Assembly (NCBI GenBank): GCA_041485845.1
Contig: JBGPKH010000191.1
Span: forward strand, 1-13,313
DNA length: 13,313 nt
Reading direction: 5' to 3'
Source of the DNA: OMOG01 sp041485845
GTDB taxonomy: Bacteria; Acidobacteriota; Terriglobia; Bryobacterales; Bryobacteraceae
Each line of letters opens with the position of its first letter. The stretch's first letter is position 1. This document shows positions 1-6,567 of this stretch, piece by piece. The notes under the pieces are model-generated. The model was given only the letters and a program-made list of their open reading frames with translations. It did no database searches and was not told where the DNA came from. A program made the translations under genes and the position numbers.

Positions 1-840
1 GGACGAGAAGAGATACTGATGCGGTCCGGGAGAAATACAGAGCTCCCAGGGCGTGCCGACGTTGTCGTAAATGGTTTTGAATTTCAGGTCGTTGTCGAAA
101 ACCTGAATCCGCCGGTTGCTCCGGTCCGCCACATAGGCGTTCCCCTTCGCATCCATCGCCATGGAGTGCGGAAGGTTGAGCTGGCCTTGTTCCGATCCTC
201 TGGTCCCGGCCTGGGTGATGAACCTTCCGTTCTTGTCGTACTTCACGATCCGTGAGTTGCCATAGCCGTCGGTCACAAAGATGTTGCCGTCGGCGTCCCA
301 GCCTACATCGGTCGGCCGATTGAAGACGTACTTTCCGGGATTGGCCGGGTCCGGGGCGGGCGGCGGGCCCGCCGATGCGTCGGCAGGCTCCGGCCTTCTT
401 CCCATGGTCATCACCACCCGGCCTTCGGGATTGAACTTGATGACCATATTCGAGCCTTCGTCAACGGCCCAGATGTTGTCCTGCGGATCGACCCTCACGG
501 CGTGAGCGAACACGAAGCCGTAGAGGCCCTCGCCGATCTCGCGGACGAAGGCCCCATTCTGGTCGAACTCGAACAGGCGCGTCCTCTGGCTTCGCGTGTA
601 GACGAAGACGTGTCCCTTGGAATTGGTCGCAATACCGATGCCCTCGCCCAGGTACAGGTTCGCGGGAAGCTTCAGAAAGTTCGGGACCGATTCGTAGGGA
701 ATCTCGGGCACGTTCTGCACTTTGGCGCGAGTGGCGAGCGCGGCTGGAGACAGATTCTGGGCGCCGGCCGGGGCTTGGGCGAACACGGGTGCGGCCGACA
801 ACAGCGCCACAATCAAACAGGTCTTATCGCTTATCTTCAT
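1..840 (-). CDS. Secreted NHL-repeat beta-propeller protein (partial, C-terminus off the left edge)
   Basis: The first 280 residues are present and the frame runs open through base 1. Residues 1-22 form a Sec signal peptide (hydrophobic LIVALLSAAPVFAQ). Four NHL-type blades follow at about residues 66-103, 112-147, 175-212 and 224-260, each with the pattern x-D-x-x-G-N-x-(F/W/Y)-V-x-D followed by a hydrophobic F-(D/N)-x-x-G strand, for example WDADGNIFVTDGYGNSR. A fifth blade begins at the edge. A low-complexity Pro/Ala-rich loop lies at about 149-170. The ATG at 840 is supported by GGAGG at 851-847 with a 6-nt spacer. The nearest families are NHL proteins and peptidyl-alpha-hydroxyglycine alpha-amidating lyase-like six-bladed propellers. 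Such propellers are usually extracytoplasmic binding or enzyme scaffolds, and no catalytic residues can be assigned here. Propeller identity is firm; substrate and activity are unknown. Confidence 0.88.
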   Translation of the reverse strand, partial: MKISDKTCLIVALLSAAPVFAQAPAGAQNLSPAALATRAKVQNVPEIPYESVPNFLKLPANLYLGEGIGIATNSKGHVFVYTRSQRTRLFEFDQNGAFVREIGEGLYGFVFAHAVRVDPQDNIWAVDEGSNMVIKFNPEGRVVMTMGRRPEPADASAGPPPAPDPANPGKYVFNRPTDVGWDADGNIFVTDGYGNSRIVKYDKNGRFITQAGTRGSEQGQLNLPHSMAMDAKGNAYVADRSNRRIQVFDNDLKFKTIYDNVGTPWELCISPGPHQYLFSS

Positions 841-889
841 AGATGGCCTCCGGAGATCCTGGCGGATTCCATGATCTTTCGTCCCGGCT

Positions 890-895
890 AGTATA
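890..895 (-). promoter_or_regulatory. Candidate -10 box (TATACT) for the NHL-repeat gene
   Basis: On the minus strand TATACT lies about 50 nt upstream of the ATG at 840. No good TTGACA-like -35 hexamer sits at 16-18 nt; the best match (TTGCGC) is only 14 nt away. The same hexamer precedes two other genes here (9721 and 12863), which is the main reason to list it. Confidence 0.3.
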
Positions 896-996
896 CTTCA
901 ATCCTCTGGGCGCAAGGTACAGTGCAGTTAGTGCATCGGGGTGTGCGTCTCAGAATCGGCAAATGTGGGCGCGCCTGTTTTGGGGCTCCTTTTCTT

Positions 997-1013
997 ACGG
1001 CATAATATGCCGT
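997..1013. repeat. Perfect 8-bp inverted repeat with one central base
   Basis: ACGGCATA, a single A, then TATGCCGT form an exact palindrome ending 3 bases before the ATG of the broken DUF6788-type gene. The position suggests either an operator for that gene or part of the end of a mobile element. No second copy is visible in the window, so a matching right end appears to be lost. Function is an inference. Confidence 0.5.
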
Positions 1014-1016
1014 GAG

Positions 1017-1396
1017 ATGGAAGCGTCGCCGCTTCTCCTGAAATCCCACCCCGTGTCCGCCAACTCGCTACCCAATTGGCTCAACCTCAACCCCTGCGCC
1101 GCGGCTCGGTTTCCGAGCGCTCGCTCAAGTGCGGCAAGGCGGGCTGCGCTTGCGCCCGCGATCCCAATGCCCGCCACGGTCCTTGCCAGAACCTGACCCA
1201 GGCAGTGGGTGGCAAGACGCGGTCGCGGTTTCTCAGCCCTGAGCAGACCGCCGTGGCCCAGCAGCAGGTTGCCGCTGGCCGCCAGTTTCGCCCAAAGGTC
1301 GATCGCTACCGGGAGGCTTGTGAGGAGTGGGCTGGTGCCCAGATGGAGCTTCCCCCTATGCCTGGGCCTGGCGTCCCCTTTTGTTTTGGCCTCTGA
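1017..1396 (+). pseudogene. Broken DUF6788-type gene, probable mobile-element remnant
   Basis: The readable frame (codons from about 1025 to the TGA at 1394-1396) gives ASPEIPPRVRQLATQLAQPQ and then a Cys-rich core with KCGKAGCACARDPNARHGP, followed by VGGKTRSRFLSPEQ and a charged C-terminal stretch with REACEEWAGAQMEL. I recognise this as the DUF6788 type of small protein, which as I recall often sits beside transposase genes. The frame has a TGA at 1013-1015 and no ATG or GTG before the conserved part, only a TTG at 1076. The obvious ATG at 1017 is in a different frame, so one base seems to have been lost between about 1020 and 1030. The C-terminus after QMEL does not look like the usual basic tail and may be cut. 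No transposase accompanies it. The family name is from memory; the broken start is seen directly. It converges on the DUF4832-type gene with a gap of 10 bases. Confidence 0.55.
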
Positions 1397-1406
1397 AGAG
1401 GAGCCG

Positions 1407-2780
1407 CTATTCCACCCGGACTTCGCCGAGATCGTACCAGCCGTCCGGCTGCCGGCCTTCGATGGCGAGTTTGATGGCGGGCTGCTCCGTGCGGGAATCC
1501 AGCATGGCGACCCGTACGCGGTAGACGCCCGGCTTTAGGTGGTCGTCCACGTAGAGCGAGCCGTCATAAACTGCGTCGCCCGGCATCCATTTGCGCACGT
1601 CTACCGGCACTTTCATGACGCAGCTTCCGCCGGCGCCTTGCAGTTCCATGGCCAGCGTGTACTCGAAATACGCCGGCGCCACGCCCGCGTTCAGCCACCA
1701 CATGTTCACCGGCATCATCCGGCCGGCCTTCACAGTCTGCGGGTACTCCAGCTTGCGTAGCGCGAACCGGTAACCCATCTTCTTCTGGAAATCATCGAAG
1801 GGCTTCTTCCACTCTTCAGGAATGGCTGTGGATTTGATATTCACCGTCGAAACGTGCCACCGCAGCGCCTGGTCGAAGATATATTGCAAGTCGTACTTCC
1901 CGCGAAACCACGAACCCGGAGTACCGCAGCTCTCAAGCGATACCGGCGCGCGCTGCCAGACGTCCTGCAAATTCCCCTCGGCGATGAACTGCGGATACCG
2001 GTCCAGCATATGGGCGAAGTTACGTCCGGGCCGGCCCATGTCCCCCCAACAGTCAGCGCGCCAGCCCGCGCCCCGTCCCGCGCTATAGATCAGCGTCTGG
2101 AGCACGTCGAAATTCATGAGCAGCGGGGTACGTTTGAAGGCGTCGAAATACTGATCGGTGAGCAGCTTCTGGGTGGGCCAATCCGGCGGATACGGCCCCC
2201 AGCCTTCGCCCCAATAGCCGAATGTCGAAATATCCACGGCATCCAAATAGGGATGCCCGTCATAACGCTTGCCGGCCTGGGCCACGATCGCGCCCCAGGT
2301 CTGGATGTAGAGCGGATCGGCGGAGTCCGGCGACCAGAGCTGCCCGTCCTGGTCGGTGGGCTTGTTCGCACGCCGCGCGCCCGAATTCTGATACCACTGG
2401 GGCAGCGGACTGCGCTGGTCGTACGGCATCAGGCGCATGTCGAGCTTCTGCCCATGCCGCCGCGCCTCGTCGAGCGCGGTGTCGATGATGTCCCAGCGGT
2501 ACTTGCCCCGTTCCGGCTCCAGTTGCGACCAGAACCAGCGAATGTATGCCACCGAAGCGTCCGGAAAATCCACCTTGCCCGGCGCATCCTCCACTCTGGC
2601 ATCCGGCCCTACCTCCGACCACTGCAGCCCCGGATAGATCGCCTGCCGGTTGTAACGCTGAAACGTCTGGATTCCCATCCCGGGATTCACCAGAACGTCA
2701 TCGATCATTTTGGGACGGACCACCGTACTTTGCGCAGCGGCAGAACCGATCGCCAGGAGAAACAAACAAAACTTTCGCAT
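1407..2780 (-). CDS. Secreted glycoside-hydrolase-like protein with DUF4832-type C-terminus
   Basis: 457 residues. The ATG at 2780 is chosen over a GTG at 2819 because AAGGA stands 6-7 nt upstream and the protein then begins with a clean Sec signal (MRKFCLFLLAIGSAAAQS, cleavage near residue 16). VNPGMGIQTFQR (31-42) matches the 'NPG(M/R)G' opening of DUF4874/DUF4832 proteins. The middle is TIM-barrel-like: WSQLEPERGKYRWD (84-97) resembles the 'W..lEPeeG.Y.w' strand of GH42/GH-A-type enzymes, and DISTFGYWGEGWG (183-195) offers E192 as a possible catalytic acid. A second candidate carboxylate is E283 in LESCGT. The C-terminal part from about 338 is beta-sandwich-like with PVNMWWLNAGVAPAYFEYTL, the DUF4832 signature. 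It probably acts on extracellular carbohydrate; the substrate cannot be told. It stands alone on its strand, 356 bases from the DUF1552 stop. Family call good, catalytic residues tentative. Confidence 0.85.
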   Translation of the reverse strand: MRKFCLFLLAIGSAAAQSTVVRPKMIDDVLVNPGMGIQTFQRYNRQAIYPGLQWSEVGPDARVEDAPGKVDFPDASVAYIRWFWSQLEPERGKYRWDIIDTALDEARRHGQKLDMRLMPYDQRSPLPQWYQNSGARRANKPTDQDGQLWSPDSADPLYIQTWGAIVAQAGKRYDGHPYLDAVDISTFGYWGEGWGPYPPDWPTQKLLTDQYFDAFKRTPLLMNFDVLQTLIYSAGRGAGWRADCWGDMGRPGRNFAHMLDRYPQFIAEGNLQDVWQRAPVSLESCGTPGSWFRGKYDLQYIFDQALRWHVSTVNIKSTAIPEEWKKPFDDFQKKMGYRFALRKLEYPQTVKAGRMMPVNMWWLNAGVAPAYFEYTLAMELQGAGGSCVMKVPVDVRKWMPGDAVYDGSLYVDDHLKPGVYRVRVAMLDSRTEQPAIKLAIEGRQPDGWYDLGEVRVE

Positions 2781-3136
2781 CGCGAGTCCTTTTGCCCCGT
2801 TCGGGACCTGGAACCACACTTTGGATATCGTGCCGATTGTAGCTCAGCACCAGCCCAACCGCTCACTGGGAAACGACCCAAACACCCGCCGAAACGACGC
2901 GGCAGAGTCTCCACTTTCCTGGAGGAACCGATGTCTCCCCGAACGCCGGCCGCGATATTGCCGGCGACCGCGAACTGGAATCCCGAACCATCCCATCCGG
3001 GCGTCTACGCGCCGCCGGAACATGGCCGACACGCGCCGATCCGACAGCCGGGAGACGGAGCCGATCAGCAACCGCTGCGCGAAGTTTGCAGGCCCAGAAC
3101 CGCTTGGAAAGACGAGAAAACGTGTTATCGGGGCGC
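2781..3136. other. 356-base gap without a recognisable gene
   Basis: This lies between the DUF1552 stop and the DUF4832-type start, both minus strand. Open frames exist on both strands but none has a ribosome-binding site, a family resemblance or a coding look; the translations are Arg/Pro/Ser-rich, as expected for noncoding high-GC DNA. No hairpin with a T-run follows the DUF1552 stop. The only item I can point to is a TACAAT box close to the downstream gene. Confidence 0.6.
2836..2841 (-). promoter_or_regulatory. Candidate -10 box (TACAAT) for the DUF4832-type gene
   Basis: On the minus strand GCTACAAT lies about 56 nt before the ATG at 2780. The -35 region is weak: TTGGGC sits only 11 nt away. 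Listed because the long gap from the upstream operon makes an own promoter likely. Confidence 0.3.
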
Positions 3137-4474
3137 TCAGGCCAGCAGGGCCCCGAGTTTCCTGGTGGCCGTGGGGAACTTGCCGATGCCCGCCCCCAGG
3201 ATCTCGTCTGCAACCGTCAGATAGACATCGCCCACCGTGCCGGTGATGCTGGTGTGTCTGCCCTTGGCAAGACGATTCAGACCGCCGGCGACGATCATCG
3301 CCAGGCCGCTGTTTTTGTGCGGATTCGCTTCGGCGTGCTCATGCACGTACAACAGGCAGGTGTGATCGAACAAAGTGCCGTCGCCTTCGGGCACCGACTT
3401 CAGCTTGGCCACGAGGTAAGAAAACTCCTCGACGTGCCATTTGCAGATGTCGCGCAACACGCGCTGGCCCTCCACCCCGTCGGCGCCCGGCGCTTTCCCG
3501 TCGGCGTGGGTATAGTCGTGGTGCCGCGCCGAAGTGTAGCCAAGCCATGGGAATCTGGAGAGCCCCTGGCACTTGGTCAGCATATACGAGGCCACCCGCG
3601 TCTGCCGCGTAACCAGCGCCTGCGCCAGCAGATCGCTCTGCAGCTTCGCGATCCGCGGCCAGTCCTTCATATCGCCGTCGAAATCCGGCGGATCGACGCG
3701 GCGGTACTCGGGCGGCAGTCCGGCGATGGAGCGCTCGAGGTCGCGGATGCCCGAAAGGTGCTCGTCTATACGGACTTGATCGTCCTGCGGCAATTTCTTC
3801 TTCAGAAGATCGGCATCCTGCCGAATGGCGTCCAGAATACTGCGCTTGCGATTCACCCAGCCTTCTTCGCGCTCGCCGAAGAGGCGATCGAAGAGCCGGT
3901 GCGGAATCATCTCGGGAGGCAGTGCGCGCTCGTATCCGGACCAGCTCATGTTGCGCTGCATGCTCTCGCCAAACGACTCCTGCGAGACGCCGATTTGCAG
4001 CGAGCGGAATCGTGAATCGTCGCCGAGCCTGGCGGCGATCACCTGATCGATCGAGGGCCCGCTGGGTCCGCGCCCCGTGAAGGAAGTGCCGGTCATGAGC
4101 CCGCTCATGGAATTCGTGTGACCGTTGCCCATGCCCTGCGCCGCGGCGTTGTCCACGCCGCTCAACACGTGAACGTCGCGGCGGAAGGGCGCCAGTGGGG
4201 AGAGGCACGGCGTCATGGCATAGTGGGCGCCTTCCTCAGACGGGATCCAATAGCGTTCCGGAATTCCGTTCCCGTTGAACCATAGCACAAAGCGGCTCTC
4301 AATCGCCTTTTCGAGGGTGTCGGCCGGTGGTTCAGCCGCGTATGCGGTGCCGTGCGAGTTGAACATCGAGACCAGCGGCGGCAGTCCGACGACGATCCGC
4401 GACCCGGCCGCCGTCAATCCTTTCAAAATGGCCCGGCGTGAGAACCTAGCGCGGTTTGCGATCACTTGCGACAT
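3137..4474 (-). CDS. DUF1552 family protein, Tat-exported
   Basis: 445 residues, full length for the family. The N-terminus holds a twin-arginine signal, SRRAILKGL at 12-20, followed by a hydrophobic stretch to about residue 46 (AYAAE), so it should be exported folded. Conserved-looking DUF1552 blocks are WFNGNGIPERYWIP (65-78), GHTNSMSGLMTG (118-129), GPSIDQVIA (139-147), a charged helix with RSILD (211-215) to HLSGIRDLERSI (239-250), and HHDYTHAD (318-325). The ATG at 4474 has GGAAGGGG 6-7 nt upstream and lies inside the end of the DUF1592 gene (29-nt overlap), so translation is probably coupled. DUF1552 proteins routinely pair with DUF1592/PSD1-type cytochromes in Planctomycetota, Verrucomicrobiota and Acidobacteriota. 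Their biochemical role is not settled, so I assign none. His and Asp clusters could bind metal, which is inference. Confidence 0.92.
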   Translation of the reverse strand: MSQVIANRARFSRRAILKGLTAAGSRIVVGLPPLVSMFNSHGTAYAAEPPADTLEKAIESRFVLWFNGNGIPERYWIPSEEGAHYAMTPCLSPLAPFRRDVHVLSGVDNAAAQGMGNGHTNSMSGLMTGTSFTGRGPSGPSIDQVIAARLGDDSRFRSLQIGVSQESFGESMQRNMSWSGYERALPPEMIPHRLFDRLFGEREEGWVNRKRSILDAIRQDADLLKKKLPQDDQVRIDEHLSGIRDLERSIAGLPPEYRRVDPPDFDGDMKDWPRIAKLQSDLLAQALVTRQTRVASYMLTKCQGLSRFPWLGYTSARHHDYTHADGKAPGADGVEGQRVLRDICKWHVEEFSYLVAKLKSVPEGDGTLFDHTCLLYVHEHAEANPHKNSGLAMIVAGGLNRLAKGRHTSITGTVGDVYLTVADEILGAGIGKFPTATRKLGALLA

Positions 4475-6452
4475 GAACAGCCCCTTCCGGGTTTGGAAAT
4501 TCCCTCAAGCGAACCATGGAGACGATCACCTCTTTGAAACGAAACTGCGAATTCCGAAACTCATCCAATATCTGGCGAATCACCGGACGATCCGCGGGCG
4601 TTTCCATCCTGCCGGCAGTATATCGAAAATACTGTTTCACCATGCACTCCTGGCATTGCGCGCTCTTGGCCAAAACCGCCCCCAGTTGCGAGGGCGAAGA
4701 GAACTGCGAATCGGGAATGCCGGCAACATATCCCGCGGCGTCGATATCGAGGTTCAGCTTCTTGGCCGGCGCCCGGCGGCCGCCTCCTTCGCCGCCGCGG
4801 CCGCCAGAGAACTGAAGCTGGAATTTTTCGCGCCGGATGCCGATGGCGTCGAACCTCTCGAGACCGAAACCAATGGGATCGATCAGTTTGTGGCATGTGG
4901 CGCAACTCGGGTTGGTGGCGTGCTCGGACATGCGATCGCGATTCGTCTGCGGCCTCGCTTCGGTGATCGGCGGCAGGTTCGTATTCACCCCGGCCGGCGG
5001 TTCAGGCACGTGCTGGCAAAGAAACTGTTCGCGGACGAACAGGCCCCGCGCCGTCGGAGCCGAATCGTCGGGCTTGGCCGTGACGGCGAGGAACAGGCCC
5101 TGACCGAGGAGACCGGCCCGCTCCGATCCCGCCGGAAACGGTACCCGATCGAATTCTTTGGCCGGGGCCGTCACTCCATAGATTGCCGCCAGATCGCTGT
5201 CCGGGTAACCGTAATCGGCGGTGAACAGGTCCATGAAGTTGCGGCCATTCCAAACCAGGTCGCCGACGAACGCGCGCGCCTCTTCGGTCATAGCCACGGC
5301 CGTCTCGCGCGTAAACTGCGGGTACTTGCGCTTGTCTTTGCTGGCGGTCAGGATACGGTCGAAGCGCAGCCACTGGCTGACGAACTCATCCAGCGATTCG
5401 CGGGCGCGCGGATGATCGAGCATCCGCCGCGCGGCCTTTTCCACGCCTTGCGGAGTGGAGAGTTCGCCCCGCGCCGCCGCCGCGAACAACTCGGCATCCG
5501 GCACGCTGTCCCAGATGGAATACGAAAGCCTGCTCGCCGTGACGTACGGCTTCCACTTCGGATCTGAGGTTTCATCGATGCGGAAAAGGAAACTCGACGA
5601 TTGGAGCATCGCCTCGACGACGAGCTGCGCGCCCTTGACGAAATCCTTCTCCATGTTCCACAGCGCTTCGTAACGCTTTTGCTCGCTGGCTTCCAGTGGC
5701 CGCCGGAAGGCTTTGATCCCGAACTCGCGAACGAAACGGGCGGCGCAGGCGGCCGACGGTTTGCAAGGAATCAGCCCGCGGGTGTCGCCGCCGCGGAAGG
5801 CATTGCCAGCCAGCCGCTCGGCAGCCGCGCTATAGGCTTCGATCAACAACGGCGAAAGATTCTGAGCCTGTGATTGATTACGGAAACCGTTGATGAAGTC
5901 CTCGGGCGGGAATTGGTTCGCCGGCGACGTCTGGTCGCCGAGCAAATCGCGAACTGTGTGGTTGAACTGGCTGTGCGTCAGGCGGCGAAGGTCCGTCCGC
6001 GGAGCGGCATGCCCAACGCCGGAGGCCTCTTCCTCGCGATATTTCAGCGCCCGGCTCAGCTCTACGCCGGAAAGCTGAGTCAGTCTTTCAATCCATGCCT
6101 TGAGGACTACCTCATCCTGGCTGCCCGGCTTGATTCGTTCCCCGCCGGCGTGCGGAATGCGGTTGGTCGGTTTGTTCAGGAGCAGCGAGTTGCCGGGCCG
6201 TTCCCGGTCGGCCAGGATCACCAGCGATCTTCCGAACGCTTCCACCTTATCGGGTGCGGCGTCAGGCTCTGGAAAGTGGAGCCGTGTGGGCGATGCAACG
6301 CCGTCCGGATTGTGGCAGGAACGGCAGGAGGCCTTCTCCATTACCTGGTAAAGACCCGCGCCGAAAGGTCCTTCCTGAGCGCACAAAGACGCCGCGCTCA
6401 ATGCCGTGAGAAACAGGCCCAGACATGTCTTCAAGGAAGCCCCTCGGCTCAT
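4446..6452 (-). CDS. DUF1592 multidomain c-type cytochrome-like protein (DUF1587-1595-1592-1588-1585)
   Basis: 668 residues. The ATG at 6452 is used rather than an upstream start at 6716 because GAAAGG stands 6 nt before it and a signal peptide follows directly (LGLFLTALSAASLCAQ); the extra N-terminus would overlap the divergent gene and has no domain. Domain order: PSD1-type cytochrome with haem motif CRSCH (43-47); DUF1587 with LRRLTHSQFNHTVRDLLGD (155-173); DUF1595 near ARFVREFGIKAFRRPL (238-253); DUF1592 from about 275 to 430; DUF1588 from AGLLGQGLFL (446) with a second haem motif CATCH (517-521) and DPIGFGLERFD; DUF1585 from about 566 to 640. A Gly/Arg-rich insert (549-565) separates DUF1588 and DUF1585. 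Both CxxCH motifs imply periplasmic c-type haem attachment and an electron-transfer role, inferred. It is the first gene of the operon with DUF1552 (stop overlaps the next start by 29 nt). Confidence 0.93.
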   Translation of the reverse strand: MSRGASLKTCLGLFLTALSAASLCAQEGPFGAGLYQVMEKASCRSCHNPDGVASPTRLHFPEPDAAPDKVEAFGRSLVILADRERPGNSLLLNKPTNRIPHAGGERIKPGSQDEVVLKAWIERLTQLSGVELSRALKYREEEASGVGHAAPRTDLRRLTHSQFNHTVRDLLGDQTSPANQFPPEDFINGFRNQSQAQNLSPLLIEAYSAAAERLAGNAFRGGDTRGLIPCKPSAACAARFVREFGIKAFRRPLEASEQKRYEALWNMEKDFVKGAQLVVEAMLQSSSFLFRIDETSDPKWKPYVTASRLSYSIWDSVPDAELFAAAARGELSTPQGVEKAARRMLDHPRARESLDEFVSQWLRFDRILTASKDKRKYPQFTRETAVAMTEEARAFVGDLVWNGRNFMDLFTADYGYPDSDLAAIYGVTAPAKEFDRVPFPAGSERAGLLGQGLFLAVTAKPDDSAPTARGLFVREQFLCQHVPEPPAGVNTNLPPITEARPQTNRDRMSEHATNPSCATCHKLIDPIGFGLERFDAIGIRREKFQLQFSGGRGGEGGGRRAPAKKLNLDIDAAGYVAGIPDSQFSSPSQLGAVLAKSAQCQECMVKQYFRYTAGRMETPADRPVIRQILDEFRNSQFRFKEVIVSMVRLREFPNPEGAVHVASDRKPR

Positions 6453-6468
6453 GTTAAGCCTTTCTTTT

Positions 6469-6476
6469 ACACGTGT
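6469..6476. promoter_or_regulatory. Perfect ACACGTGT palindrome in the divergent promoter region
   Basis: ACACGTGT lies 17-24 bases before the DUF1592 ATG on its strand, with flanking TT at 6465-6466 and AA at 6479-6480 extending the symmetry after a 2-base break. It sits in the roughly 115-base gap between two divergent genes, next to the DUF1592 ribosome-binding site. It could be an operator or chance; no second copy was seen here. No convincing -35/-10 pair was found on either strand of this gap. Confidence 0.25.
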
Positions 6477-6567
6477 GCAAGGGGGCATTTCGGTATTTTG
6501 TGCCCGCAAACCCGCGGCTGGCGGTAGCCCAACGGCGGCCTGGATTGGTACCTTGGTCTTGAGTTTT

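Noticed and set aside
2838..2850. TGTAGCTCAGCAC, resembling a tRNA D-arm
   Set aside because: No acceptor stem, anticodon loop or T-psi-C arm can be formed around it on either strand.
1854..3224. Long plus-strand open frame of 456 codons
   Set aside because: It lies antisense to the DUF4832-type gene, has no family resemblance or ribosome-binding site, and is a high-GC codon-bias shadow.
4275..5567. Plus-strand open frame of 430 codons
   Set aside because: Antisense to the DUF1592/DUF1552 operon; the translation has no recognisable domain.
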